24,845 nucleotides of DNA from Mucilaginibacter saanensis (GTDB taxonomy: Bacteria > Bacteroidota > Bacteroidia > Sphingobacteriales > Sphingobacteriaceae). The stretch lies in assembly GCF_014200575.1 (NCBI RefSeq), contig NZ_JACHBZ010000034.1:1-24845 (forward strand), read 5' to 3'. Each line of letters starts with the position of its first letter. The stretch's first letter is position 1. Both the position numbers and the translations under genes were made by a program. The notes under the pieces are model-generated. The model was not told where the DNA came from. It did not search any database and saw nothing but the letters and a program-made list of their open reading frames with translations. Shown piece after piece: positions 14,440 to 23,490 of this stretch.

Positions 14440-14590
14440 ACTTTTTAACGCTAAAAAAAGCATCGGTTTTCATTCGTTTTTGATCAATTTTTGATGTTTT
14501 TTTGACTTTTTCGCCTGTTTTTTGATCGTTTTTAGGTGATTTTGAACCTGTTTTTGGCACAAAACGGCACTTTAAAAAGTTTTTTTAATG
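14440..14590. other. Phased T-tract (intrinsically curved DNA) upstream of ffh
   Basis: Runs of 4-7 T are centred near 14468, 14479, 14490, 14500, 14509, 14520, 14531, 14541 and 14553: nine tracts spaced 9-12 bp, close to one helical turn. T/A runs at 14442-14446, 14453-14459 and 14561-14564 extend the series. In-phase A/T tracts bend DNA. No gene is seen between 14370 and 14700; a GCCGGT-ttgt-ACCGGC hairpin (14590-14605) and the ffh promoter follow. Confidence 0.65.
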
Positions 14591-14659
14591 CCGGTTTGTA
14601 CCGGCTTACCGGGCGGCACACTTAGCCTAAAATAATTTAACGGATATATTTCAAAATCA

Positions 14660-14667
14660 TACCTTTG
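14660..14667 (+). promoter_or_regulatory. ffh -7 box (TACCTTTG)
   Basis: TACCTTTG matches TAnnTTTG exactly; TTTA at 14636-14639 lies 20 nt upstream as a near match to the -33 TTTG. The ATG is 33 nt downstream, leaving a leader of roughly 28 nt, unlike the very short leaders elsewhere in the window. Confidence 0.6.
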
Positions 14668-14700
14668 TATCCTTTAAAAGAATAAAAGTTTTTTATTATA

Positions 14701-16029
14701 ATGTTTGAAAATCTTTCGGATAAACTCGACAGGGCGTTCAAGGTCCTGAAAGGACAAGGAACAATTACTGAGATAAACGTGGCTGAAACCATGAAGGAAA
14801 TACGCAAAGCCCTTCTGGATGCCGACGTTAACTATAAAACAGCCAAAGCATTTACTGATGATGTAAGGCAAAAGGCATTAGGTCAAAACGTGTTAACAGC
14901 CGTTTCGCCGGGCCAGTTGCTTACCAAGCTCATGAATGATGAGCTGGCCGAACTGATGGGAGGCACAACAGCCGAACTTACTTTTCCGGCTACGCCAACC
15001 ATTATATTAATTGCAGGCTTAAACGGTGCGGGTAAAACCACCTTTACCGGCAAGCTGGCCAATTACCTAAAAACGCAAAAAAACAAAAAGCCATTACTGG
15101 TTGCTGATGATATTTACCGCCCGGCGGCTATTGACCAGCTGGAAGTGCTGGGCCAGCAGATAGGTATCCCGGTATATGCCAACCGCGATTCAAAAGACCC
15201 GGTTGCCATAGCCCGCGAAGGTATTGCCCTGGCTAAGCAAAATGGTCATAACGTGGTTATTATTGATACCGCCGGTCGTTTAGCTATTGATGAGGCCATG
15301 ATGGTGGAGATTGAGCAGGTAAAAGATGCCGTAAAACCACATGAGATCCTGTTTGTGGTTGACTCCATGACCGGTCAGGATGCAGTGAACACTGCCAAGG
15401 TGTTTAATGACCGCCTTGACTTTACCGGGGTAGTTTTAACCAAATTGGATGGTGATACCCGTGGTGGTGCTGCCCTATCTATCAAATCGGTAGTAAACAA
15501 GCCTATTAAATTTATTGGTACCGGCGAGAAGATGGAAGCACTTGACGTTTTCCACCCTGATCGTATGGCATCCCGTATCCTGGGTATGGGTGATGTGGTA
15601 TCCCTGGTTGAACGTGCTCAACAGCAGTTTGACGAGAAAGAAGCCGCCGAACTGCAAAAGAAGATCCGTAAGAACAAGTTTGACTTTAACGATTTTTACA
15701 GCCAGATACAACAGATCAAGAAAATGGGTAACATGAAAGATCTGATGGGCATGATACCGGGCGTAGGCAAAATGATGAAGGATGTGGAAGTTGATGATAA
15801 CGCCTTTAAAGCTATTGAAGCCATTATTCAATCCATGACACCCTTTGAAAAAGCAAATCCCGAAACCATTAATCAAAGCAGGCGCACGCGTATAGCCAGC
15901 GGTTCAGGTACCGATTTGGCAGAAGTTAACCGCCTTATGAAACAGTTTGATGATATGAAAAAGGTGATGAAACAAATGAGCAACCCGGCAGCCATGGCCA
16001 GCATGATGCGCCGCATGCCTAAAATGTAA
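14701..16029 (+). CDS. ffh: Signal recognition particle protein Ffh
   Basis: A 442-residue SRP54/Ffh GTPase that, with 4.5S RNA, brings membrane proteins to FtsY and SecYEG. The N domain is residues 1-90. The G domain has GLNGAGKTT (106-114), DDIYRPAAIDQL, DTAGR (189-193), TKLDGD (247-252) and RGGAALS. The Met-rich M domain runs from about 325 to 442 (MKKVMKQMSNPAAMASMM) and includes the RNA-binding SRRTRIASGSG. All motifs are complete and the length is normal. It is a single gene with its own promoter and terminator. No 4.5S RNA gene is evident next to it. Confidence 0.97.
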   Translation: MFENLSDKLDRAFKVLKGQGTITEINVAETMKEIRKALLDADVNYKTAKAFTDDVRQKALGQNVLTAVSPGQLLTKLMNDELAELMGGTTAELTFPATPTIILIAGLNGAGKTTFTGKLANYLKTQKNKKPLLVADDIYRPAAIDQLEVLGQQIGIPVYANRDSKDPVAIAREGIALAKQNGHNVVIIDTAGRLAIDEAMMVEIEQVKDAVKPHEILFVVDSMTGQDAVNTAKVFNDRLDFTGVVLTKLDGDTRGGAALSIKSVVNKPIKFIGTGEKMEALDVFHPDRMASRILGMGDVVSLVERAQQQFDEKEAAELQKKIRKNKFDFNDFYSQIQQIKKMGNMKDLMGMIPGVGKMMKDVEVDDNAFKAIEAIIQSMTPFEKANPETINQSRRTRIASGSGTDLAEVNRLMKQFDDMKKVMKQMSNPAAMASMMRRMPKM

Positions 16030-16064
16030 GTTTCTGCACGCTTTTTGAAGAGATTATGAAATAT

Positions 16065-16101
16065 AAAAAAGGCATCCGATAAAAGCCCGGATGCCTTTAT
16101 C
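16065..16101 (+). terminator. ffh terminator
   Basis: AAAGGCATCCG (16068-16078) pairs perfectly with CGGATGCCTTT (16088-16098) around a 9 nt loop, followed by T/A. The A-run on the left lets it also work on the minus strand. Confidence 0.85.
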
Positions 16102-16183
16102 TGTTCAGTAAGGGAATACCCAATGCCATCCCCTGTAAAAATATTACCATCTGTGCATGAATATGGGGCTTTTTAGCAAACTT

Positions 16184-16191
16184 TAGCTTTA
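16184..16191 (+). promoter_or_regulatory. Putative -7 box (TAGCTTTA) of the M1 peptidase gene
   Basis: TAGCTTTA matches TAnnTTTG except for the final base and ends 11 nt before the ATG at 16203. Confidence 0.4.
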
Positions 16192-16202
16192 ACTGTTTTT
16201 AT

Positions 16203-17795
16203 ATGCTTACTATCTTAACCGTTCGTAAAGCCCTTGCTGCTGCTTTAACCTTTATAGCTTTATCTGCCCATGCCCAGGTTGCCGGTTCATCTATTGATGT
16301 GCAACATTACACCTTTGCCCTGCAGCTTAATGATGCCGATAATAATATTAAGGGGCAGGCTACCATAGCCGTTAAGTTTTTGAAGAATGCTTCGGCGTTT
16401 AACCTGGACCTGGTTAAAAAAAACGGTACGGGTAAAGGAATGCTGGTATCGGCAATTACCGAGAACGGCAAAAAGCTGCGCTTTGTACAGGATAGCGATG
16501 CGGTAAAAATATACGCCAGCGCTAAATTGGGCAGTATACACCAGTATAAAATAAACTATGCGGGTGTGCCTGCCGATGGCCTCATTATATCAACCAATAA
16601 CTACGGACACCGTACATTTTTTGGCGATAACTGGCCAAACCGTGCGCATAACTGGTTGCCCTGTGTTGATCATCCGGCAGATAAGGCCACGGTTGATTTT
16701 ATAGTGACCGCGCCCGACCATTACCAGGTAGTATCAAACGGGACAAAAATTAAAGAGCAGCAGCTACCTAATCATTTAAAGCTTACCCACTGGCATGAAA
16801 CAGTCGTGTTACCTACCAAGGTGATGGTAATTGGTGTAGCTGCATTCGCGGTTGATCATCCGGGTAATGTAGGTAACATTCCGGTTTATACCTATGTGTT
16901 TCCGGAGAGTAAAGCGGCTGGTTTTAAAAGCTATGCCGTAGCTAAGGATATTTTGCCCTTTTTTATCAAAAAGGTTGGTCCGTACAGTTACGAAAAGCTG
17001 GCCAATGTACAGTCAAAAACCATATTTGGCGGTATGGAAAACGCCAGCGCTATATTTTACTTTGAGGGGTCGGTTACATCGCCGGGTATTGAGGAGCTGA
17101 TGGCTCATGAAATAGCGCACCAATGGTTTGGCGACGGAGCCAGCGAAAAAAATTTCTGGCACTTGTGGCTCAGCGAAGGTTTTGCCACCTATATGACTAA
17201 CCTGTATCTCGAAAACAAATATGGGCCCGATACGCTTAAAAAACGCTTAACTGCTGATAGGATAAAAGTTCTCAGGTTCGAAAAAGCGCGCCTTACCCCG
17301 GTTGTGGATTCGGCAGTAAAAAGCGATTATATGCAGCTGCTTAATGCCAACAGTTACGAAAAAGGGGGCTGGGTATTGCACATGCTGAGGCGCAAACTGG
17401 GCGATGACCTGTTTTGGAAAGGCATCCGCAACTATTATGCAAAATACAAAGGCAGCAACGCCAATACCGACGATCTGCGCCTGGTAATGGAGCAAACCAG
17501 CGGCCAGGACCTGAAACAGTTTTTTAACCAGTGGCTGCGCACCGCAGGGCATCCACAGCTTAATATAGGCTGGCAATACGATGCCGCTAAGGGTGTAATT
17601 AATGTTTCGGTGGAGCAAATGCAGGATACACTTTATGATTTACCGCTGCAGCTATCCGTTGACGGCCAGTTGCATAATATCACGATAAATGGTAAAATAA
17701 CCAACGCTCAAATTGCTGTAAAAGCAAAGCCCGCAACAGTGCTTGCCGACCCTAACGTTAATTTACTGACCTCATTTACGCTGTTTGCTAATTAA
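16203..17795 (+). CDS. M1-family zinc aminopeptidase (short form), secreted
   Basis: A 530-residue exported M1 metallopeptidase. The signal peptide covers about 1-24 (ending SAHAQ). An N-terminal beta domain (about 28-215) precedes the catalytic domain, which holds GGMEN (276-280, the exopeptidase motif), HEIAH (302-306) and E325 in SEGFATY as zinc ligands/catalytic Glu, and Y385 in NSYEKGG as transition-state Tyr. A small C-terminal beta sandwich (about 445-530) ends the chain. It lacks the long helical C-terminal domain of PepN, as in leukotriene-A4-hydrolase-like and cold-active M1 enzymes. Likely role: removal of N-terminal residues from peptides in the periplasm. Confidence 0.93.
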   Translation: MLTILTVRKALAAALTFIALSAHAQVAGSSIDVQHYTFALQLNDADNNIKGQATIAVKFLKNASAFNLDLVKKNGTGKGMLVSAITENGKKLRFVQDSDAVKIYASAKLGSIHQYKINYAGVPADGLIISTNNYGHRTFFGDNWPNRAHNWLPCVDHPADKATVDFIVTAPDHYQVVSNGTKIKEQQLPNHLKLTHWHETVVLPTKVMVIGVAAFAVDHPGNVGNIPVYTYVFPESKAAGFKSYAVAKDILPFFIKKVGPYSYEKLANVQSKTIFGGMENASAIFYFEGSVTSPGIEELMAHEIAHQWFGDGASEKNFWHLWLSEGFATYMTNLYLENKYGPDTLKKRLTADRIKVLRFEKARLTPVVDSAVKSDYMQLLNANSYEKGGWVLHMLRRKLGDDLFWKGIRNYYAKYKGSNANTDDLRLVMEQTSGQDLKQFFNQWLRTAGHPQLNIGWQYDAAKGVINVSVEQMQDTLYDLPLQLSVDGQLHNITINGKITNAQIAVKAKPATVLADPNVNLLTSFTLFAN

Positions 17796-17858
17796 CTGAT
17801 GTGCAATAGTATGGCCTGAAAAAAAACTGCTCGCCCCCTTTCATTATTAAGAATTTAT

Positions 17859-17893
17859 AATTACCATTGTGTTATACCTACACAATGGTAATT
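17859..17893. promoter_or_regulatory. 14 bp perfect hairpin/operator-like palindrome upstream of the carboxylesterase gene
   Basis: AATTACCATTGTGT (17859-17872) is the exact reverse complement of 17880-17893, with a 7 nt spacer. No T-run follows, so it is not a typical terminator for the peptidase gene. It could be a binding site for a dimeric regulator, a leader hairpin of the next gene, or a small REP element. Confidence 0.55.
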
Positions 17894-17999
17894 GTGGAAA
17901 AGAATGCCCCAGGGTTTACTTATCTCCAGTATCATTTTAGGTTTTGTTATTCATGCTCCCGGATAATCAATAAACCAATTATAATAAACCAGATAAGTC

Positions 18000-19631
18000 A
18001 TGAAAAAAATTTCTACATTTTGGGTGCTTTTGGCTGTTTGCCTGTTACCGGCGTATGGCTATTGTCAAAGTAAAAGCGGCGATGCTATTGTTGCCGGTAA
18101 TAATATTGCCGTAACCAGTACCGATAACGGGCAGGTGCGCGGTTATATCCACAACGGAACCTTTACCTATAAGGGCATTCCTTATGCCAAGGCCCAACGG
18201 TTTATGGCACCAGAAAAGCCTGCTGCCTGGCAAGGTGTACGTGCATCGTTGGTTTATGGTGCCGTTTGTCCCATTGATCCAACAACAAGCGTTAACGATT
18301 TATTGGAGTTTGGGTTTAACCACAACTGGGGTTATATGAGCGAGGATTGCCTTAAGCTCAACGTTTGGACCCCGGGTATCAACGATCAAAAGAAACGGCC
18401 CGTAATGGTTTGGCTGCACGGCGGGGGTTTTAGTGCGGGGTCGGCTATAGAGCTTCCCTCCTATGATGGCGAAAACTTGAGCAAAAAGGGTGATGTAGTG
18501 GTAGTATCCATCAATCACCGGTTAAACGTGCTTGGTTTTTTGAACCTGTCGGCTTATGGCGACAAATATAAATCATCGCCCAATGCAGGCATGATGGATA
18601 TTGTTGCGGCTTTGCAATGGGTGAAGCAAAATATAGCCAGCTTTGGCGGCGATCCGGATAACGTAACCATCTTTGGCCAGTCAGGTGGTGGTGCAAAGGT
18701 TGGTACGTTGATGAGTGCGCCATCTGCAAAAGGATTATTTCAAAAAGGAATAATTCAAAGCGGGAGCTACCGGAGCAGCTTTATGACAGCCGACCTGTCA
18801 AAACGCATAGGAGCAGCAATTCTTGACGTTTTAAATCTGCAGCCCGCCCAGGTAGATTCACTACAAACAATGCCCTATGAACAGCTAAGCGCGGCCAGCA
18901 AAAAAGCAATGCTGAAGGTGCAGCAGCAGTTAAAGGCCGAAGGAAAAGCTACAGGTGCGTTCGGGTTGATGTGGGAGCCAAGTGTTGACGGTAATTTTTT
19001 GCCGTATGATATGACAGATCCGGCTGCTATGGCGCTGGCCAAGGATGTCCCCTTGCTGGTAGGATCAACCAAAACAGAATTTATGGCCTCACTCATGAAC
19101 CCGGCTATTGCTGGCTTTAGTATGGACGAGGCAAAGGCATATCTTCAGAAAAAATATGGTGATAAAACGGATACCTATATTGCCGAAGTAAAAAAAGCAT
19201 ATCCGAATACTGTTAAACCCGCTGATTATATAGATATAGATTTAACCACTTTCAGACCGGGAGTAGTTAGGCAGGCTAACGAAAAATCGGCGTTTGGTGG
19301 GGCTCCGGTTTATATGTACCAGTTTGCATGGCCATCTCCGGTAATGGATGGTATGTACAAATCGGTGCATTGTATGGATATCGCTTTTGAGTTTAATAAT
19401 ATTAGCCGCTGCGAAGAATTTACAGGCGGAGGTAAAGAAGCTTATGCCCTATCTGCAAAAATGAGCCAGGCCTGGATCAACTTTGCCCGCAATGGAAATC
19501 CTAATGCAAAAGGTTTGCCTGAATGGCCTAAATATACCGAAGCCAACGGAGCAACCATGATATTTGATAACCAATGCATAATAAAAAGCAGCCCGGATAA
19601 AACCCTTTTACAAATGGCTGCCGGTAAATAA
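18000..19631 (+). CDS. Secreted type-B carboxylesterase
   Basis: A 543-residue alpha/beta-hydrolase of the carboxylesterase B (para-nitrobenzyl esterase) family with a signal peptide (about 1-22). The oxyanion hole is HGGGF (140-144), the nucleophile is S228 in GQSGGG, and the acid and base are likely E360 in STKTEF and H457 in KSVHCMDI, a complete triad. The nucleophile elbow has Gln and Gly where the family usually has GESAGG. SEDCLKLNVWTP and INHRLNVLGF are typical family segments. It likely hydrolyses esters in the periplasm; the substrate is unknown. The gene is preceded by a 14 bp palindrome and convergent with the outer-membrane receptor gene, with a bidirectional terminator between them. 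Confidence 0.93.
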   Translation: MKKISTFWVLLAVCLLPAYGYCQSKSGDAIVAGNNIAVTSTDNGQVRGYIHNGTFTYKGIPYAKAQRFMAPEKPAAWQGVRASLVYGAVCPIDPTTSVNDLLEFGFNHNWGYMSEDCLKLNVWTPGINDQKKRPVMVWLHGGGFSAGSAIELPSYDGENLSKKGDVVVVSINHRLNVLGFLNLSAYGDKYKSSPNAGMMDIVAALQWVKQNIASFGGDPDNVTIFGQSGGGAKVGTLMSAPSAKGLFQKGIIQSGSYRSSFMTADLSKRIGAAILDVLNLQPAQVDSLQTMPYEQLSAASKKAMLKVQQQLKAEGKATGAFGLMWEPSVDGNFLPYDMTDPAAMALAKDVPLLVGSTKTEFMASLMNPAIAGFSMDEAKAYLQKKYGDKTDTYIAEVKKAYPNTVKPADYIDIDLTTFRPGVVRQANEKSAFGGAPVYMYQFAWPSPVMDGMYKSVHCMDIAFEFNNISRCEEFTGGGKEAYALSAKMSQAWINFARNGNPNAKGLPEWPKYTEANGATMIFDNQCIIKSSPDKTLLQMAAGK

Positions 19632-19647
19632 AGATTAACCGAATTAT

Positions 19648-19688
19648 AAACAACAAAGGCTGCCTGTTAAAGCAGCTTTTGTTGTTTG
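19648..19688 (+). terminator. Bidirectional terminator between carboxylesterase and receptor genes
   Basis: AAACAACAAAGGCTGC (19648-19663) pairs with GCAGCTTTTGTTGTTT (19672-19687), 16 bp with one G-T wobble in RNA. It lies between convergent genes and has T-rich ends on both strands. Confidence 0.82.
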
Positions 19689-19692
19689 CAGC

Positions 19693-22413
19693 CTATTTGG
19701 TACTTAGTTTATTAAATTTAACTGTGTAGGTGAGCAAAAAATATCTTTTCAGGGTGTTGTTCTGCATGTCATATATAGCGTTGGTACCCGTAAACCGGAA
19801 TACGCTGATGTTTTGATTAAACACGTCATACACTGTAAATTTTAGCTCGCCACGGTCCTTTTTTAACATTTGCAGGGCAAGTGATGAGCTCACCACGTTT
19901 ACTCCTTTTCTGAAACCGGGCGATATTTGCGAGCTGTATACATAGTCCTGTTTAGTTTCCCAGATGATCTTTTTCGGAAAACGGATCAACAAATTATTAT
20001 TGAGCGTAAAACTGTTGGTATTTACCTTTCTGAAATCATTATACTCATATTTGGTATCGGTTTGTCTGAAACCCGCGCCTGCAGTTAGCTCCACTTTGTC
20101 TTTCCAGTTGATATTGAAGTTTTGATTGAAGCCTGTTGAAAGGGTATTTTGCCAGCCTTCCACATCATTAAGCAGGTTAAGGCTGGGATTATAATAACCG
20201 TATACGGATGTTGACATCCCTGTTTGCCAATCCTTTGTTTTTTTGAACTGTTTGCCAAACGTGGCAGACATATTAAAACTCGCACGGCCGTCGCGGTTTA
20301 CCGGTGTACTGGTTTGGGCGCCGTTTGTTTTAATGGTTTGTTTAGTTACTTCGGTATTTTTGGCTTTTGAAAAGTAAGCGTAAGTATTAAAACTAATCTG
20401 GCTTTCCTGTTTATAAGTATAATAGCTCAGGCTGCCGGAGGTGGTTCTGGATGGCACCAACAGGGGATTGCCGGTATAGCTGTAAAGCGAATTATAAACA
20501 ATAGTAATTGGCTGTAATGATGAAACGGAAGGCTGATTTACACCACTTTCATAGGATGCAGAAAAGCCGCCGGCATCAATCCTGAAAGTTGGCAGCAGGA
20601 AAAAGTATTTTTGATTAAGGCGGCTGCTGGTAAAATTATTTTGTATTTGCTGCCATTGTGTATTTAAACCGGCAATAACCGAGATGCCCTTGGTAAGCTG
20701 GTAAGTTATACCGGGTTTGGCGTTTTCGGTCCATTGGTCGCGGCTAAGGTTGGTACTTTGGTTGGCTAAAAATATATCATATATACCGGTTTGGTTATTG
20801 CGATCATAGGTAAAAAGCTGTTCACTGCTCTTATTATAATTGCCCGATGTGGTGATGTCCACAACCAGCTTTTTACTAATCGGATAGCGGTAACTTAAGC
20901 CAATGTCACCCGATGTATTGGCAGACTTGTTTTGTGCAAAGCGGTGCAGGGTATCTGAAGGTACGGTTGGCAAAAAGGATATAACATCATTATTGTTAAA
21001 GTTCCGGCCGTGATTGGGGTTTATCTGCAAATTATTGGAGATGGTGAACGACTCGCGCGGTTTATTTTTAAAGCGCTTGTTGTAATAAAAACTCTGCTGA
21101 AACTGGGTAGATGTAGTATTGTTGTCTGATGAACCGTTGACGGTGTTGAGGTGGGTATTAAAATTGTTTCGTGAATCGCTCAGGCCATTAAATTGCTGTT
21201 CGTTGGAGCTCAAGGTAAGCCTTGGGGTATACCGCAGGTTTCTTAAGGTATCGGGATTCCAGTCAATCAAGCCGCTTACGCTGTGCGAGTAGCTGTTAGC
21301 CTGCCGGGTATATGATCCCGAGGAAATAATGGTGGTATCACCTAAAAACTGCTGCTGCCGCGATACACTTTTTGCCGAGGTGTTTTTTTGGGTATAAAAA
21401 TAAAGCAGGTTAATTTTGAGTTTTTTACCATAGTCTGTATTAAGGTTAAAGCCCCCTGAGGTAACTTTTTCTATCCCGTTGCCGCCCCAGTTATTGCCAC
21501 CAACAGACAGGCTTCCATTGTACAGCGCATCGCCGCCGCCGCGGTTAAAACCGCCCTGTGAGTATAGTTCGTCATTTGAAAATGCGGTACGGTTAAGGTT
21601 ATTGCTGAGGCCAATAACGCTGAGTTGTAAGGTATCCCTGAATATGTTAAACAACCCACCCGATTCATACCTGTCACGGGTGCCGCCGCCTGCGTATATC
21701 TTGCCGAATATGCTGCGCTTAATAGCTTTTTTTAGCTTGATATTGATGATCTTGGCAACCTTGGTTTCGCTTATTAAATGGTCCGGATCGTTTTGCCTGT
21801 CGTCATAAACCTGTATCTGGGCCACAATATCGGCGTCGAGATTACGGGTGGCTATTTTAGGGTCGGTGCCAAAAAACTCTTTTCCGTCAATCAATAGTTT
21901 GCTTACTGCTTTGCCATTTACGGTAATAGAGCCATCGCCATTTACCTGCACGCCCGGGAGTTTCTTTAATAACTCTTCAACCACGGCGTTGGGCCGGGTT
22001 TTAAAGGCCGCGGCATCAAACTCAATGGTATCCTTTTTTATGGTTATAGGTATACGTTCGGCCCGTACCACTATTTCGTTAAGCATTTTGGTGCTTAAGG
22101 CAATAGCGCCCAGGTCTGTTGTTTCTCCCTTTTTAAAAGTAAACAGGTGGATATAGCTTTTATAAGATGCAAAGGAAACTACGAGCTTAACCTTTTTTTC
22201 GGCGGGGAGGCCATGCAGCTCAAATTCGCCATTTTTACGGCTTAGTACATAGGCAATCAATGTAGAATCGCTGGCATCAACAGCGGCAACGGTACTTAAT
22301 TCTAACGGCGATTTATTTAAGGAATCAATAACGCGGCCCTTTATTGTTGCACGGGTTTGAGCAAAACCTGCGGCAGACAGGCAACATAAAAGCAGGAAGA
22401 AAATGATTTTCAT
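19693..22413 (-). CDS. TonB-dependent-receptor-like outer-membrane beta-barrel protein
   Basis: A 906-residue protein. The signal peptide is residues 1-19 (ending GFAQ); the CarboxypepD_reg-like domain is about 21-108 (ATIKGRVIDS, NGEFELHGLP); then a TonB-plug-like domain about 112-215 (EIVVRAERIPI, LLKKLPGVQVNGDGSITVNG in part, LLIDGKEFFGTDP). The rest is a long Tyr/Asn/Ser-rich barrel of the 'outer membrane protein beta-barrel' group, ending TYTVKFNKLSTK. It is not a SusC: there is no SusD partner and the SusC signatures are missing. No classic TonB box is clear. The ligand is unknown. No sigma/anti-sigma pair is adjacent. It reads toward the carboxylesterase and is divergent from the small membrane protein. 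Confidence 0.9.
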   Translation of the reverse strand: MKIIFFLLLCCLSAAGFAQTRATIKGRVIDSLNKSPLELSTVAAVDASDSTLIAYVLSRKNGEFELHGLPAEKKVKLVVSFASYKSYIHLFTFKKGETTDLGAIALSTKMLNEIVVRAERIPITIKKDTIEFDAAAFKTRPNAVVEELLKKLPGVQVNGDGSITVNGKAVSKLLIDGKEFFGTDPKIATRNLDADIVAQIQVYDDRQNDPDHLISETKVAKIINIKLKKAIKRSIFGKIYAGGGTRDRYESGGLFNIFRDTLQLSVIGLSNNLNRTAFSNDELYSQGGFNRGGGDALYNGSLSVGGNNWGGNGIEKVTSGGFNLNTDYGKKLKINLLYFYTQKNTSAKSVSRQQQFLGDTTIISSGSYTRQANSYSHSVSGLIDWNPDTLRNLRYTPRLTLSSNEQQFNGLSDSRNNFNTHLNTVNGSSDNNTTSTQFQQSFYYNKRFKNKPRESFTISNNLQINPNHGRNFNNNDVISFLPTVPSDTLHRFAQNKSANTSGDIGLSYRYPISKKLVVDITTSGNYNKSSEQLFTYDRNNQTGIYDIFLANQSTNLSRDQWTENAKPGITYQLTKGISVIAGLNTQWQQIQNNFTSSRLNQKYFFLLPTFRIDAGGFSASYESGVNQPSVSSLQPITIVYNSLYSYTGNPLLVPSRTTSGSLSYYTYKQESQISFNTYAYFSKAKNTEVTKQTIKTNGAQTSTPVNRDGRASFNMSATFGKQFKKTKDWQTGMSTSVYGYYNPSLNLLNDVEGWQNTLSTGFNQNFNINWKDKVELTAGAGFRQTDTKYEYNDFRKVNTNSFTLNNNLLIRFPKKIIWETKQDYVYSSQISPGFRKGVNVVSSSLALQMLKKDRGELKFTVYDVFNQNISVFRFTGTNAIYDMQNNTLKRYFLLTYTVKFNKLSTK

Positions 22414-22904
22414 TCAGGGGGTAAAAAGTGTGATAAGGTTAGGTAAAAAGTTTTAAGGGCGAATGTTGGTTAAGGCATAGGTATATGTTTGGCGGTGTTA
22501 AATGAACAAATTTGTTTGATGTGCTTTTACTGGCAGGGAAAGGCGGCACCACATTATAACTTTTTGGCTCATTAACAACCGGGTTTAAATTAAATTAATG
22601 TATTACAGCTAAAAGTAGATTTTTAATAAGTATAACACAATGGACTATATATAATATTTAAATGGACAATAAGCCTTGTATTTTAAATGCTTAAACGCAG
22701 TTTTTAAATATTATTATATGAAATGCCTGTATAATTGAAATAATTATACCTGCCGCGGGTGTTAAGCACTTATAATGATAAAAATTCAAGGTTTGACATT
22801 ATTTATCAATTATTGCGCAATAAAATTTTACCATTTAGCGTTATTGCAGTATATAATTCTTTATATTAGTTGTAGCCAATTTATAAACCTTAAACCCCAG
22901 CATT
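22414..22904. promoter_or_regulatory. 490 bp AT-rich divergent intergenic region with palindromes
   Basis: No gene is seen. Three perfect small palindromes stand out: AACAAATTTGTT (22505-22516), GTATAATT/AATTATAC around 5 nt (22729-22749) and TATTGCGCAATA (22811-22822). TATATTAG (22862-22869), one base off TAnnTTTG, may be the -7 box of the gene at 22905. The promoter of the receptor gene was not identified. Confidence 0.4.
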
Positions 22905-23303
22905 ATGAACACAGCAAGATTTTATAAATCCATGTATGTAAGTTTTTACAGATGGAGCTTTAAAAATTTTGGTCAAGGCAGCTTACCCCGCTTTAATTCA
23001 CTTTTTGGCGTTAGTTTCCTGATGATCATTTTAATAACCAATTTAATGTTGATTGCCGAGCTATGTTTAAACTCAAGGTGGTTTAATGTAAATGCCATGT
23101 CGGGCACGTACATACTCCTGGGGGCGGTTGGCGCCTTGTTGTTAAACTACTTTATATTGCTGAACAATAAACGGTTTACAAAACTTAATATGGCTTTTGA
23201 AAAAATGAGCAAGCACCACCAGAACATCTGGTCGGTTATGGTGCTTACCAGCGTAGTAGCTTCCTGCGGATTTTTGCTGGTTGTGGATATGCTTAGGTTG
23301 TAA
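22905..23303 (+). CDS. Small membrane protein with three predicted helices, function unknown
   Basis: A 132-residue protein without an export signal. An aromatic- and basic-rich N-terminus (about 1-31, FYKSMYVSFYRWSFKNFG) precedes three hydrophobic helices (about 34-54, 67-87, 109-129). The helix 2-3 loop is basic (NNKRFTKLNMAFEKMSKHHQN), so that loop is probably cytoplasmic. I recognise no family. The gene is alone between a long AT-rich gap and a strong terminator. Confidence 0.72.
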   Translation: MNTARFYKSMYVSFYRWSFKNFGQGSLPRFNSLFGVSFLMIILITNLMLIAELCLNSRWFNVNAMSGTYILLGAVGALLLNYFILLNNKRFTKLNMAFEKMSKHHQNIWSVMVLTSVVASCGFLLVVDMLRL

Positions 23304-23327
23304 ATACTTACTTGATATATTATAGCG

Positions 23328-23364
23328 CAATCGTCCGGGAATATTTCCGGACGATTGTTGTTTT
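23328..23364 (+). terminator. Terminator of the small membrane protein gene
   Basis: CAATCGTCCGG (23328-23338) pairs perfectly with CCGGACGATTG (23347-23357), followed by TTGTTTT. Confidence 0.87.
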
Positions 23365-23490
23365 AGGCCATTTTCGTAGTTTGATAAATAGCGCCTGCTA
23401 TCGGTTTAAATAAAACACCCACTTAAATCGTCACTTCTTTTCCACCTACATAAAAATATTTATCTTACGCTTTGATTTAAACTTATCACA

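Noticed and set aside
17867..18073. A 68-codon frame spanning the palindrome and the start of the carboxylesterase.
   Set aside because: It overlaps the carboxylesterase start in another frame, and its first part is the inverted repeat.
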